Shown piece by piece: positions 30,117 to 41,315 of a stretch of DNA of 64,000 nucleotides. The notes under the pieces were generated by a model. The model was not told the DNA's origin. It ran no database searches and saw only the letters and a program-made list of their open reading frames with translations. Within the stretch, counting starts at the first letter, position 1. The number at the start of each line of letters is the position of its first letter. This DNA is from Phytophthora sp. 'mugwort'. Its lineage: Eukaryota; Oomycota; Peronosporomycetes; Peronosporales; Peronosporaceae. A program made the position numbers and the translations under genes. The stretch is from contig JAUCEF010000005.1 in NCBI GenBank assembly GCA_033558025.1, forward strand, positions 2,852,001-2,916,000, written 5' to 3'.

Positions 30117-33100
30117 ATGGAGGACGATGGCCAGCCGACAGACAACGGGTCGTCGGGAGACGCCCACGCGTCTGTGCTCGCCACACTGGCGGAGAGCAGC
30201 GCCACCAGGTGCGTGTGCGCGGAACTAAGTGGTATTTCTCACTGTATCGACGCTAATATGATGTATCATTTGAATACAACTGTCACAGGACGATGAAGAG
30301 CGAGGAGGCGACATCACAGGCTGGGGAGACGCCACGAGATACCGAGCAGGTGCACGTGAAGCTGGAGAAGGCGCGCGCCAGGATGGGCGCGTCACTGGCG
30401 GAAATCCCGACCGGTCGCGAGTACGACTCGCCGCCAGACACGGCGGACGAACCGGTGTACGACGCGCTGGAGAAGGCTTATAATGCAGCATTCCTGGTGC
30501 ACTCGCCGGCGGCAGAATATGTGCATAAAGTGGATCCAATGGTCCGACACGAAAAGAAGCTGAGGTGGGCTGCAGCTCAACGGGAGTACGTGAGTTGGGG
30601 TGCTGATAATTCCGTATGCTTGATGGAATGCAGTGCTCTAGACAGTGGGGAGGCTGCTGGATCGGGACTGAAAGATGATAGAAAGGTACGCTTTACTGTC
30701 GAAACAAGCTATAGGTCTGGTGTTCTGACAAGGTCTGCAATACTGTTGTTTGTGTTTCCTAGGATGGAAACGAAGACGAACGCGCTACGTGAGCTGCTCT
30801 CTCAATGGGTTGGAATATGGATTTATAGCCGGCGTGCACTTACTATTGCTGCAAATTGTTTTGTTCACAGACAAGTCGGAACATTGAAAAGCATGTACCT
30901 ATCCTCTGTGAAGCAACAAGCTGCGACGAACGGGCAGAGCGAAGCGAAGGATGCACAGATGAAAAGTGATGCCAATGCAATACCGCCTGTATCATTAACA
31001 GGTCGTGGATCTGAAGGCGCCGACTCGGGCGGTGATGTTGTAGAGCGAAGTACAACACCGGCATCAGGTTCAGCAGATTCACTAGTGTCTACTGCATCCC
31101 TACTGCAGTCGCCGAAGTCAGTAACTAAACGAACCTCGACTGACGACGTATCGCAATCAACACCTGAAGCAAAAAGGGAACGCCACGATGTAATTATGAA
31201 ACCCAAGGCCGTCGAGAAAGATAGGGTCGAGCGAGCCGACCACCTTTCTCTCAATGAGTTCCTTGTCGCAGAGCTTGAGGTATACTGCTCTCAGTTGCTG
31301 GAAAAAGGATTCCCTAAACGCGGTTCGTCTGGTGCTGGTGACCTCGCTCGGATCACTGGCCTGCAGCTTTTTCAGGATCACCGGCGGGCCCTCATGGACT
31401 TTGAGGACGAGTGGAAAAGGTGAGATCTATCGAGTTGATGGAGTGTGCCCGTGAACCTGCTGACGTGTTATATTCTGCTAGATCACACGCTGATAGCTAT
31501 CGAGGATACAAACCCACAACAACCGAAGATCTCCCGAGGGTATCTTCAATTATTAGCGCCAATCCGTTTCAGCAGGGCTCTGCAAACCCGATAGGCGTGG
31601 ACGAGTGGGCAACACTGTTGAACCAGGTGACAGCTTCCAGCACGAAATCAACTCCGACAGGGACATCTGACTCTCCAGAACTGATTGTTCGCGGAAGTAG
31701 CGAAGATCTATTTGCTTCGTTCAAAAGAGGATCGAATGGAGTAATTGTTGGAGGAGATAGTTGTAACAAGGAGCGTCTTCAGGTAAGTCGATACTATGCG
31801 AGTGGATTGCCAAGTCGTTGTGTATGACTAATCGCTGTGCAATGTTGAATGTGAATACATTTCCAGATCAGTGCGTTTATGGCTCAGATTGCATCAAGCC
31901 AAAGCACCTCAGCATTTTACGTCGTACTGGCAGCTGGTTCAGATTTGGCACGATGGGAGAAGGCACTGTCGTCTGAGCAGCGTATCCAGTTGTATCCGTA
32001 CTGGGGAAGCCAGCAAGATCGCCAAAACCTGTTGCAGTTGCTGAGCAACCAGTATTTTTCAAGTCGGAACCTGTCAGCACACGTTCTTCTGACGAGCTAC
32101 GAAGTATTTATGGAGGATATCTCGGTCGTGACTTCTCTACAGTGTCAACTCAGTATTATTGATATCCCACGACAAGCGACTGACGAGATTGCGGCAATTT
32201 GGCCACAAATCCTTTCGCTTCGGTGTCGTCAACGATTACTGCTTTGCCAGCCTTCATTTGAGGTTGATGTGCGGAAGCTACTACACTTTCTCGTGCCTGA
32301 ACTATTTAGTTCACGACGGAAGTTGCTGGTAAGTTAACCTGATGATATCATTGTTACTATTTCCACGGCATACTGACGTATTTTGTCTTTGTCGACTGTG
32401 GTTGTTGTAGGCGTGGAATAGTGCAGGTTTCCACACCCATCAGATTCGTGCAGTATGTAACGTGATGGGGGCCTTTATGCTCGACTCAAATGAGGAAGCT
32501 TGCACTGCGTTTATGGCGAATGTGGAATCGTGCACCAAGCAAAATAGTGAGATTGAGATGACTGCCTTGGATACGCTTAATAAGCAAGGTATCGTGAGAG
32601 CTCTAGAGCCATCAATTATGGTGCCTGTGAAGCGCGTACTGAATAGGAAGCCTTGTAGCCGTCCTAGTGGACACATTCCGGCGCAGGTGAGATACCGTTT
32701 TATTTGCTTTCCACTCTCTTGGATGTTAACAGGAAGTGGTTGCTTTTGATTTCAGGGGAAACTTGAACCGCAGCATACTGCGATGGCTCCTGTTGACTCG
32801 CAGCTGACGATCAAGGCCCCTAATGTTCTCTTGAAGAAACGAAAAGGAAGTGACGGCATGTCAGGATCTCGCCAGCGCATTGGTCGGTGTGGAAAATGCG
32901 CTGGGTGCTTGGCGGAAGACTGTATGAAATGTGGACACTGTCAGGATATGAAAAAGTACGGCGGACCGGGCCTTCGCAAACAATCTTGTAAATACCGCAA
33001 GTGCTTGAATCCGAAAATTTGGGGCTATGCGACCAGAAAGAGAAAGCGCAGCAAGATGAAGCGTGCCGGATCGAACAGCGTAAAGGGTGACTCGGAAAGG

Positions 33101-34396
33101 GACGACGACGGCTCTGTGGCGTATTCTTCTGGTGAAAGCGATAGAGAGTCTGTGTCGACTGCTACGTATGGAAATGGAGATTCTGATGATGAATCTCTTC
33201 AATATTCCGACGCCACAATGGATTCTCCTCATGACTTGCTGTTACCGGCAAGTGATACGTTACTGGACGATCATTTGTCTCTGAGTGACCTAAGTTCTGG
33301 ATCTGCACCTGCAAAATCACGTGTGGTGCGGTGCGGAGAATGTGAAGGCTGCAACGCTCCTGACTGTATGAAATGTCCTCACTGCCTTGACATGAAGAAA
33401 TATGGAGGACCCGGGCTTCGAAAACAAACCTGCAAGAATCGCAAATGTAATGGACCTAAACTCCTAATGCTGAACAAGGCAAAGGGAGGTTATGACCAAT
33501 ACGTTGACGAGAAGGGAAACGTGGTGTACAGTGGACTGAACGATGGCACTTTTCCGGAATTCTATGAGGCGCCGGATTTATCAGAGAGACCTGAATCGAC
33601 GCCACCAAGTGCTCACAGCCACTCGGGAGGATTGACTGTGATCCAGGAATGCGAGCGGTATGTGCAATCTCGACTGGTATTTGCTTGCGTGGACTGCGCT
33701 GCACGCTTTAGCTCAAGCAAGGTGCTTAATTTCCATACGCGGGTAGAACACTCCCCATCAATAAGCCAAAGAGCACGTGCTGCGACGGCTTTAGAGCGGG
33801 AGGCGAGCCACTTCTTCACACATCCAATCTATCGGAACGCCATGATCAGTGCTCATCTAAAGCTGTACGATAGATGCTCACAAAATTCGCCCTTGGGGTA
33901 CGCGAAGCTGGAGGTACGAGACTGCTTGTAATTGTCGACCCCACTGATGCGTAAACTCACAATATTTGCTGTCCATTTCGTTGACATGACGCAGGGCCAA
34001 GATTTCCAATTCTTCTTCATTGAGCCGCTTGTCGTCCTTGGACGCATGGAGTCTCGGTGGTGCAACCTTTACAAGGATATGGGCTTTGGGAATCTCAAGG
34101 GTCTCCCTGGCGGTAATGTTGATTGCCACGTCGGTAATGATAGCATGATAGTAACGAGGCACGCTGTCATCTCGTGGGATGCTCGTACCAAAAGCTTTGT
34201 GATCGAGTGCTTAAGCCTCCGAACGCCGATATCCGTCAATGGGCGTGAAATCAGCTTTTCGTCGCCCCCAACAGCGCTCCGCAGCCGCAACGTGGTGCAG
34301 ATCGGTGCAAGCGTCTTTTACTTCCTGCTGCCAAAGGCGACGAAGACGAGTTCGACATGCAGCGCTATCGAAGAGAGCAGTACCTCGCACGTCTAA
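30117..34396 (+). CDS. Degenerate INO80-like SNF2 + 2x CXXC + C2H2 + FHA chromatin-type protein
   Basis: Nine exons: 30117-30208, 30289-30685, 30763-30788, 30871-31419, 31482-31782, 31867-32328, 32411-32686, 32756-33913, 33995-34396; 1220 residues in one frame. Introns 2 and 3 flank a 26-nt exon; reading through both is also open, so that part is less sure. Residues about 456-690 follow the INO80 ATPase lobe (YPYWGSQQDRQNLLQLL, HVLLTSYEVFMEDI, CRQRLLLCQPSFEVDVRKLL, FLVPELF), but the Walker B DEAx reads IIDIP and GTPxQN reads CQPSFE, and no Walker A is seen: ATP hydrolysis is unlikely. Two canonical CXXC fingers follow at 744-784 and 893-932 (CGKCAGC, DCMKCGHC, KKYGGPGLRKQ, CKYRKC), joined by an acidic Ser-rich linker. 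Then come a C2H2-like finger (C1012, C1015, H1028, H1033) and a C-terminal FHA domain (about 1095-1200, VLGR, RHAVISWD, VQIGASVFYFLLP). The domains suggest a nuclear DNA-reading and phosphothreonine-binding scaffold; function is inferred from domains only. Confidence 0.85.
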
Positions 34397-34739
34397 GCTC
34401 GTCAATGAAGGATATTGTCGAATCACGCCGAGCATGGCGTGGATAACACCGAGCAAGTTGTGCGCGGTGTGAGAACTACAGTACCAGATCAACAGGAAAC
34501 ACCACGGTAACATTGGGTCAATATAGGCGAAGTTGAAGTGGTCACGTCGTGTTTCAAAGTCTGGTCTTTTTTCGACCAATCAAAATTTTCGAACACTTGA
34601 CCTGGTTTCAGTATGGCTTTGTCAAATACTGGTGGCCAGTGGTTCCCCGCCAACAGTCAACGAGACCTCCACACTCAGATCGGTCCCCACTAGCGCAAAC
34701 AGGCACCTTACGCAGCAGTAGCACCGAAAATCAGACATC
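34397..34739. other. Intergenic between CXXC-FHA gene and Hsp70 gene
   Basis: 343 bp holding the 3' end of one transcript and the promoter of the next. CACCTTACGCAGCAGTAGCA lies shortly before the Hsp70 ATG. No heat-shock element of the nGAAnnTTCn type was clearly seen. Confidence 0.45.
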
Positions 34740-36452
34740 ATGGTGGTCGCAGGCATTGACATCGGCACGACGCACGGTTGCGTAGGCGTGTGGCACAACG
34801 GAAAGGTGAACATCATCGCCAACGACCAGGGCTTCCGTACCACGCCCGCCTTCGTATGCTTCGAGGGCGAGGAGGTAATTGTGGGCGACACGGCCGTTAA
34901 CAAGTTGCCCTCGCACGCCGAAAACACTATCTTCCACCTTAAGCGCTTGCTCGGCAAGACCCATGCCGATATCAAGGACCGCGACTTCGTCAAGGAGTGG
35001 CCGTTCGATGTCACGGAGAGCGCGGAGGGCGTCGCGCAGGCTGAGACACAGCGCAACGGCGAGAAGCACCCCGTGACCCCCGTGGAGTTCATGGCGCTGC
35101 TGCTGCAGAACCTCAAGGAACTGGCCGAAGACTTCACGGGCGAGAAGCTCGAGCACGTCGTTATCAGCAAGCCCGCGCACACGGACAACACGTACACAGA
35201 GCTGCTGGACGCCGCCGCCAAGCAGGCCGGTGTTAACGTGCTGACGTACTTGAGCGAGCCCCTGGCCGCTGCCATTGCTTACGGCCTGGACGAGGCTACT
35301 AACAATGAGAAGCCCGAGTACGTGCTCGTGTTCGACATTGGTGGCGCCACCCACGACGTGACCCTGCTGAACGCTGACAAGGGTTTATTCGAGGTCGTGG
35401 CCAGCAAGGGCAAGGACACCCTCGGTGGTGAGGACTTCACTTCCGCTGTGTTCGAGCACTGTGCCAAGTCGTTTATGCGCAAGACCAAGCTGGATGTTAA
35501 GACCAACCAGAAGGCGTCCAGCCGTCTTCGCCTTGCTTGCGAGACCACCAAGCGCTCACTGTCGACGCAGACGCAGGTGAATATCGAGGTGGACTCCCTT
35601 ATGGAGGGAGAGGACTTTGCGCTCAAGCTGTCACGCCCCCGTTTCGAAGAGCTCATTAACGACTACGTGATGGAGACGATCACCGAGATCGACGCCATCT
35701 TGGAGGAAAACGAGCTCGAGAAGGAGGACATCGACCACATTGTGATGGTCGGCGGCTCCACCCGTATTCCGCTGGTGCAGAACCTCGTGAAGAAGTACTT
35801 CGAGGGCAAGACCGTACACACGCAGTTGTCGCCCGATGAGGCCGTCGCCTTCGGTGCCACCATTGAGGCCTCTGGCCTTGCTGAGCTTGTGGGCGTGCCT
35901 GAGCCCAAGAAGCCGCTGAACATGGTGAACGTTGTGCCGCTCAACCTATCAGTGGCCCTAACCAATGGCAGTGTATCGGAGCTCATCCAGCGCGACACTA
36001 TCTTGCCTGCCACCGCGACCGAGCTGTTCACCACCTCGGAGGACAACCAGGAGGCTGTGTTCCTGCAGATCTACGAGGGCCAGCGCCTCATGGCCAAGGA
36101 CAACACTCTCGTGGCGCAGCTGAGCGTGTCGGGCATCACCCCACTTCCCAAGGGTGACGCCGAGATTGAGGTGACCTTCACCGTGAGCACCAAGGGCGTC
36201 CTTACGGTGACCGCTTCGGAGCGTAAGGCCGGCAAAAAGTCTCTGGAGGTGACCCAGGACTCCAAGCGTCTGACCCCCGCTGACGTCGCCGCTATCGTCA
36301 AGAAGGCCGAGGACGCCGCCGACGAGGACGACGAGAAGCTGGGCGAACTGGAGGATGCCGAGGAGGCTGCAGAGCTTGCCGCCGCCGCCCCGGTGACCGA
36401 GGACGACAGCGCCCCGGTCGTGCCCGTCATGCCCACGCAGGACCTAGACTAA
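34740..36452 (+). CDS. Divergent Hsp70-family protein, short substrate domain
   Basis: 570 residues, intronless. The nucleotide-binding domain has phosphate-1 GIDIGTTHGCVGVW (5-18), phosphate-2 VFDIGGATHDVTLL (about 196-209) and the adenosine motif VMVGGSTRIPLVQ (about 336-348). The lid-forming C-terminus is truncated and replaced by an acidic Ala/Glu-rich tail ending PTQDLD, not EEVD (cytosolic) or KDEL-like (ER). The linker is VVPLNLSVAL instead of the usual PLSLGIET. Length and these changes suggest an atypical cytosolic Hsp70 of the Ssz1/HSPA14 kind, which works with a J-protein at the ribosome; that assignment is tentative. Codon use is strongly GC-ending, suggesting high expression. Confidence 0.85.
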   Translation: MVVAGIDIGTTHGCVGVWHNGKVNIIANDQGFRTTPAFVCFEGEEVIVGDTAVNKLPSHAENTIFHLKRLLGKTHADIKDRDFVKEWPFDVTESAEGVAQAETQRNGEKHPVTPVEFMALLLQNLKELAEDFTGEKLEHVVISKPAHTDNTYTELLDAAAKQAGVNVLTYLSEPLAAAIAYGLDEATNNEKPEYVLVFDIGGATHDVTLLNADKGLFEVVASKGKDTLGGEDFTSAVFEHCAKSFMRKTKLDVKTNQKASSRLRLACETTKRSLSTQTQVNIEVDSLMEGEDFALKLSRPRFEELINDYVMETITEIDAILEENELEKEDIDHIVMVGGSTRIPLVQNLVKKYFEGKTVHTQLSPDEAVAFGATIEASGLAELVGVPEPKKPLNMVNVVPLNLSVALTNGSVSELIQRDTILPATATELFTTSEDNQEAVFLQIYEGQRLMAKDNTLVAQLSVSGITPLPKGDAEIEVTFTVSTKGVLTVTASERKAGKKSLEVTQDSKRLTPADVAAIVKKAEDAADEDDEKLGELEDAEEAAELAAAAPVTEDDSAPVVPVMPTQDLD

Positions 36453-36612
36453 ACTACAAATCACTAATAGCTTGCACATACACAATGCAAGAACGTTATT
36501 TGTTTCTACTCCGACCTCAATCGTTCCATGTGCTCTACCACGTACTCTAGACCTGGCTGTGATTCTATTGGTCAAAAATAGCCGAATCCGAAGCGCACTC
36601 CAAAAAGCCTCG

Positions 36613-37885
36613 ATGCAAAAAGCCAGCAAAGCCATCATGGACGACGACGTCAAGTCCGCGGCAAATGCCATGAACGTACGTGGCCTGTAGCACTCACTGC
36701 CACGCCTTATCGTCGCTCTACCATCTAATTTCTTGGGAGCACTATCTCACACCGATTGCCGCCGATTATTCTGCTTTCTGTGATGGCGACGCGAATGAAC
36801 TTTCAGGAACGAGGCGCCGACCTCGACTTCGGTACGTCGGCTTGCCGTGAGGATTACACGCGTGTAAGGCCGTATCGCTGAATTTATATTACTGTGACTG
36901 GGTTGGACGTAGTAGAGGTCTCAGTGGTCGAAGGCGATGAGCTGGAGGACGGACTCATGTCCCCGAAGGTTAGGGACTCGCTCATGGGCGCCAAGGCTGC
37001 GGCTTACGGAGAAGATGGCAAGCCTGCGCGCCCCATGGGTCTATGCGGCTGCTTGAGCTTGGCGTTTTATCAGCCGGTACGTGGCTTAATAGCATCACAT
37101 GGTGTGACAAGACCTAACTTGACTGGTGTTGTGGTGCGCTACAGTACTTCGACGTCGACACCTCGGATGTCCAACAGCGTCTGATGCGAGCGCTCGTGCC
37201 GTTCAAGAAGGACCCTACGTTCGCAGAGTTGGCGCTACAGTCGCCTGACGCGTATGGCCCATTCTGGCTCTCCACAACGCTCATTTTCTGCTTGGCGTCA
37301 TGCAGCAATGCCGCGTCCTTCCTGGACTATGAGGGCAACACAGACGAGTGGTCGTACGACTTTAGCCGCCTCGCTTCGGCGTACACGCTCGTGGAGATCT
37401 TTTTGTTGGGCCTTCCCATGATGATCTGGTTAATGGGCAAGTACTTCCAAGTTCCCATGACGCTGCTCTTTCTCGTATGTCTCTATGGCTATTCCTCGAT
37501 CATGTTCATCCCTGCTGCGGTACGTATTTGCCACTACTTGTTTCGGCAGAAGTATATTGCAGGAATGTCTGTTTAGAGATGACTAAACTTTTTGTTTTGT
37601 TTGCAGATTTTGTGCGTTTCACCGATCGACGCCATGGACTGGGTAGTGATGTTGATGGCGATGGCGTGGTCGCTCTTTTTCCTGCTGAACAACCTCTGGC
37701 ACGTGATTTCGGAGCATCTGACGAAGGAGAAGATGCTGCCAGTGCTGGCAGTTATCAGGTACGCCAACTCTACCTGCAATTCTTCGAAGTTTTTTTTAGC
37801 TGTATGCTGACTTATTTTATGTCTTTGCTTTCGCAGTGGGGCGCACATGATGTGGGCCATTCTCATGAAGCTTCTGTTCTTTTAG
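36613..37885 (+). CDS. Yip1-domain membrane protein (YIPF1/2-like), 6 exons
   Basis: Exons: 36613-36675, 36807-36831, 36913-37076, 37145-37519, 37607-37758, 37837-37885; 275 residues, or 267 if ATG 36637 in the same frame is used. Exon 2 is a 25-nt microexon. The N-terminal half is soluble and acidic. After PFKKDPTFAEL come about five membrane segments (FWLSTTLIFCLASCSN, LVEIFLLGLPMMIWLMG, YGYSSIMFIPAAILCV, WVVMLMAMAWSLFFLLNN, MMWAILMKLLFF). The order and the YGYS..YIP-like motif match Yip1/YIPF proteins of the Golgi and ER exit sites, which bind Rab GTPases and affect vesicle traffic. The protein ends directly after the last helix with LLFF. All introns are GT-AG. Confidence 0.85.
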
Positions 37886-38075
37886 GTGACATGATCTGCG
37901 TACAAAACTCAATACGAGCGCTTTCTGTTCCACACTTTGCTCAAATAACAGTGCCGCATGCGCTATGTATTTTGCATCACCCAATGATGTACATCACATT
38001 AGAAATAGGACGCCAAACAAATAAACGACAATAACATCGACACGAAGGCCGCCTCATAACAGCATCAAAACTTGC

Positions 38076-39059
38076 CTACACGATCCGGATTTCCTCATCA
38101 TCCTCGCTGTCCAAGCCCATCCCGCTCTCCGCGTTCAGCATCATTTCCCGCTCATCGTCCGGATTCACGGCCAGAACTTCGAAGTCAATGTCTTTGCCGA
38201 TAGTTGTAGGCCGATCCGACCGATTCCTGCGCAGAGATTAATAACGAGCTCAGTAATCGAATCAAAGCATCACTAGGCATTCAGAAAATAAACTTACTTG
38301 AGGAAAATCGCCAACCGGACATACTGCACTGCATTGCGCAGTGCTAGCACTGAGTCCGTCGCAACCTCTTCCAGCTCGCCTAGTATGCCTTCCTCATTGA
38401 AGTACATAACCACGGATACAAGGCTCATAACTGTACACAAACGCACACCCGTCAGCCACTTCACCGCCAAAACACCGCTTAACTCTTAACGTACCCAAGG
38501 CGATGATGTCGAAGATGTTACACCACTTATGCCAGTATCGCTGCAAGTCACAGACCCCCATTGTTAAAGATTGTTAATACATTATGGATTACCGTTTTTA
38601 CTGCAAATCCGCTCACCCTCTTGAACGCCATCATCCGTAGCAGCACCTCGAATACCAGAAGCGCACTGACCGTGACCTCCAGGGAGATGAACACCACCGA
38701 CGACGGACTGCCGCAGAACAGCAAGCTCGCGTTATTCTGACACACTCCTCGCTTCTTAGTCACTACTTGACGTACATTTTCCAGTTGTTCACTCCGGTCT
38801 GCCGTCGCCATAAAGCATATAGCAACCGTATGAGTTCAATGCGCCCCCGTCTTCATGTTAAATGATGGATGAAACTGTAGCTGCTTACCCAGACGATGCA
38901 CACGAGGCTGGAGGCGATCATGAAGAAGTACACGAGCCTGTAGACACTGGAGAAGTAGAGTCGACTGGACACCGTCATGAGGTACTCCTTGCAGCCGACG
39001 TGCGAGGCCGCCGGCGCCGCCGCGCCCGCCAGCTTCGCGTAGCCCTTGGGCGCCTTCAT
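38076..39059 (-). CDS. Small voltage-sensor-domain-like protein without pore, 5 exons
   Basis: Minus-strand exons 39059-38889, 38736-38617, 38540-38495, 38430-38298, 38226-38076, all GT-AG, giving 206 residues. Four hydrophobic segments follow the S1-S4 order of ion-transport domains: S1 VYRLVYFFMIASSLVCIVW; S2 VTVSALLVFEVLLRMMAFK with the conserved acidic E; S3 WCNIFDIIALVMSLVSVVMY with the conserved D; S4 LALRNAVQYVRLAIFLKNR with spaced R, R, K, R. No S5-pore-S6 follows; the C-terminus is an acidic cytosolic tail (DSEDDEEIRIV). This is the layout of Hv1 proton channels and other stand-alone voltage sensors. Charge spacing in S4 is not the regular every-third pattern, so voltage sensing or proton conduction is unproven. 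Confidence 0.72.
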
Positions 39060-39718
39060 TACAAAGATAAAGTGACGGTGATTTCACTGGCGGAATCTGA
39101 GGCGGCATGCTATTGGCCAAAACGTGGCAAATCAGATGCCAGCTCGCTGACTATTCCACCAGTCAGTTCGGGACCATAGATGGATTGTTGGGTTGGTGCT
39201 GGAGAATGGCGTCTGTGGTAGCCAAAGCTGTATTCAGGATACACCATACTATCCTAGTATACAGCGTATTCAGTAGACAGTGCAAGCGGCCTGGTCGATG
39301 GAAAAGTTTGTTGGACCTTGACGAAGAGTGGACGATGTATAATACACATACAGGCTGTACAGTGCAGCAGTCGCCAGTGCCATCCCGTCCATCTTAGCAG
39401 ATGCATAGAGCGCGATTTCTGTCTCCAATACCGCCAATCAATTGCTTCGTGGCCATAATCCAAGCAGGGTTTCATATCGAAGTTACAGGCGAAAGATGAC
39501 ACGACGTGAGACTCCTGGGAATGATTGGCATCATTAACGCATGATGATGGGGTTGCCAGGATGCCGTTCACGGCAAGTTGTACACGAGTGGAATCTGTGC
39601 GACGTGATGGCAGGAATCTACTTGGTCAGCTTGTTTAACAAGCCTTGTTGACGTAGATACAAATCACTTTGGAATTTGCTCCGCTTGGTGCAAACCTGTC
39701 CAGGACTTGCTCGGAACG
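39060..39718. other. Intergenic between divergent genes, nothing recognised
   Basis: 659 bp separating the voltage-sensor-like gene (-) and the pectinacetylesterase-like gene (+). A 105-codon minus-strand frame at 39571-39254 has no domain I recognise and is probably accidental. Expected to hold both promoters. Confidence 0.45.
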
Positions 39719-41182
39719 ATGGTCTTCCTCCTCGCGAACGCCGCCGCCGTACTGGTCGCCGCAACAGCGATTTTCACGTCAGCGGCTCAAGCCACAGCTG
39801 AGTCCAGCTGCACACTTAGCGACTTTGAAACATGCGGCATCGATTCGCTCACGCCTTCCGACGACGATGGCAGTGTAATTATCTACCCAGGAGGGAGCAC
39901 ACGCTGCGCCTTCGACGACTACACAGATTCGGCGACGACGTTCTCTACGAACTCTACGTACTTCTTCCAGGTGTTCCCGAATGGAGGTTTGGACAAGACC
40001 AAGCTGATGATCTTCTTCCAAGGAGGAGGGGCCTGCGCTGATAAAAACACTTGTGCATTTGGGTTGCAGTGCTCGTTGGGGGATAGTGCCACCTTCGCGA
40101 CTACAGCTACTGCGAGCAGTTCGGGTGTGCTGGACCACTCGATCCTGGACAACATGTTCAATGACTGGAACATTGTTTTCATCCCGTACTGCACAGGTGA
40201 CATCCATATCGGCAACCGAATCACGACGGCCTACGAGAGCGGCATCGAGGAGCTTCTGGGCAATTCGCAGTGTCTCGGACTCGACTACGCGATGCACATG
40301 AACGGGTACAACAACACTATGGCGGTGCTTGACTGGGCGCTCGTAAACTTCCCAGACGTGGATAATCTCATTGTCGGCGGTGAGAGTGCCGGAGCACTTG
40401 GTGCTCAGGTCTACAGCGCTAAGATTGCTGAGATATGGGATGTCGACGCCAAGGGCGCGAGGTTTTCCGTGCTGGCGGACAGCTACGTCGGTGTTGTCCC
40501 GGAGGACCACCCGGCAGCAGAGCTCTTGGTGTATTACGGCGCGTGCACGAACGACTTCGGTTTACCCGAGAATACTGTGGCGGCCTGCGAAGCTGAGACA
40601 ATTACTACCATTGAAATGGTCGATGCATTGTTGAGGGCACAGCCCGAGGGCAATTGGCTTTTCATCAATAGCAAGGGAGACACGATTCAGCGCTACTTCT
40701 ACGCTCTAGTAGACGAAGGTATCTTGGGTTACCCTTTCTCGGACTTAATCGCAGAGGAAGACTTTTTCGCGAACATAAGCACAATACTTAATTCGTATCG
40801 AAAGGTTAGCTCCCGAATCACGACGTTTTACCTTGAAGGTACGAGACACGTCTTCCTGGCCGACTCGAATTTTACGAGCTACGAGAGCGATGCGGGCTTG
40901 CTACTTGGTGGTGTAATCAATAAGTGGCTGGTATCAAACTCGGGCTTGAACTCGAACTCGACCGGGACACCGACCAAAACTCCAATTGCGACAGTGCAGA
41001 GCCCAATTGCACCTACAGCAGCTCTTACTGCGACAACCGCTCTTCCTGAGACCACGAGCTCACCAAGCACGACAAAGTCACCCAGCAATACTTCTCGTCC
41101 GGGAAGGACAGTAACTCCCAACTCAACGACATATCCAAATACGTCAAGTGTTATCAAGACCTCTGCGCCCCTCGCTTGTTAG
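39719..41182 (+). CDS. Secreted pectinacetylesterase-like hydrolase with mucin-like tail
   Basis: 487 residues from ATG 39719 (an upstream TTG at 39707 is not used). Residues 1-27 are a signal peptide ending AAQATA. The core is of the pectinacetylesterase/Notum alpha/beta-hydrolase family: oxyanion-loop FFQGGGACAD (99-108), IPYCTGDIHIGN (155-166), the nucleophile in GGESAGALG (Ser 223) and a late histidine in TRHVFL. The last about 80 residues are Ser/Thr/Pro-rich (TSSPSTTKSPSNTS), a likely O-glycosylated tail that could tether the enzyme in the cell wall. In plant pathogens such enzymes deacetylate pectin; Notum-like members remove lipids from proteins. Substrate not decided here. Confidence 0.88.
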   Translation: MVFLLANAAAVLVAATAIFTSAAQATAESSCTLSDFETCGIDSLTPSDDDGSVIIYPGGSTRCAFDDYTDSATTFSTNSTYFFQVFPNGGLDKTKLMIFFQGGGACADKNTCAFGLQCSLGDSATFATTATASSSGVLDHSILDNMFNDWNIVFIPYCTGDIHIGNRITTAYESGIEELLGNSQCLGLDYAMHMNGYNNTMAVLDWALVNFPDVDNLIVGGESAGALGAQVYSAKIAEIWDVDAKGARFSVLADSYVGVVPEDHPAAELLVYYGACTNDFGLPENTVAACEAETITTIEMVDALLRAQPEGNWLFINSKGDTIQRYFYALVDEGILGYPFSDLIAEEDFFANISTILNSYRKVSSRITTFYLEGTRHVFLADSNFTSYESDAGLLLGGVINKWLVSNSGLNSNSTGTPTKTPIATVQSPIAPTAALTATTALPETTSSPSTTKSPSNTSRPGRTVTPNSTTYPNTSSVIKTSAPLAC

Positions 41183-41315
41183 GACTCCAAAGCAAGCTTA
41201 TTTGAACACGATACGTGTGGAAGTACCAACGATTCTCTTTTGGATTATATTTTAAAAAATCTTAAGGGAGCAAGAATCAATTTTACTTGATTTTTTAAAG
41301 TCTAAATTTAATATA

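Noticed and set aside
30592..30635. A 44-nt GT-AG interval in exon 2 of the CXXC-FHA gene
   Set aside because: Shorter than every other intron here, and its removal puts a stop into the frame.
39779..40510. 243-codon minus frame opposite the pectinacetylesterase-like gene
   Set aside because: Fully inside a recognised secreted hydrolase on the plus strand; no own domain.
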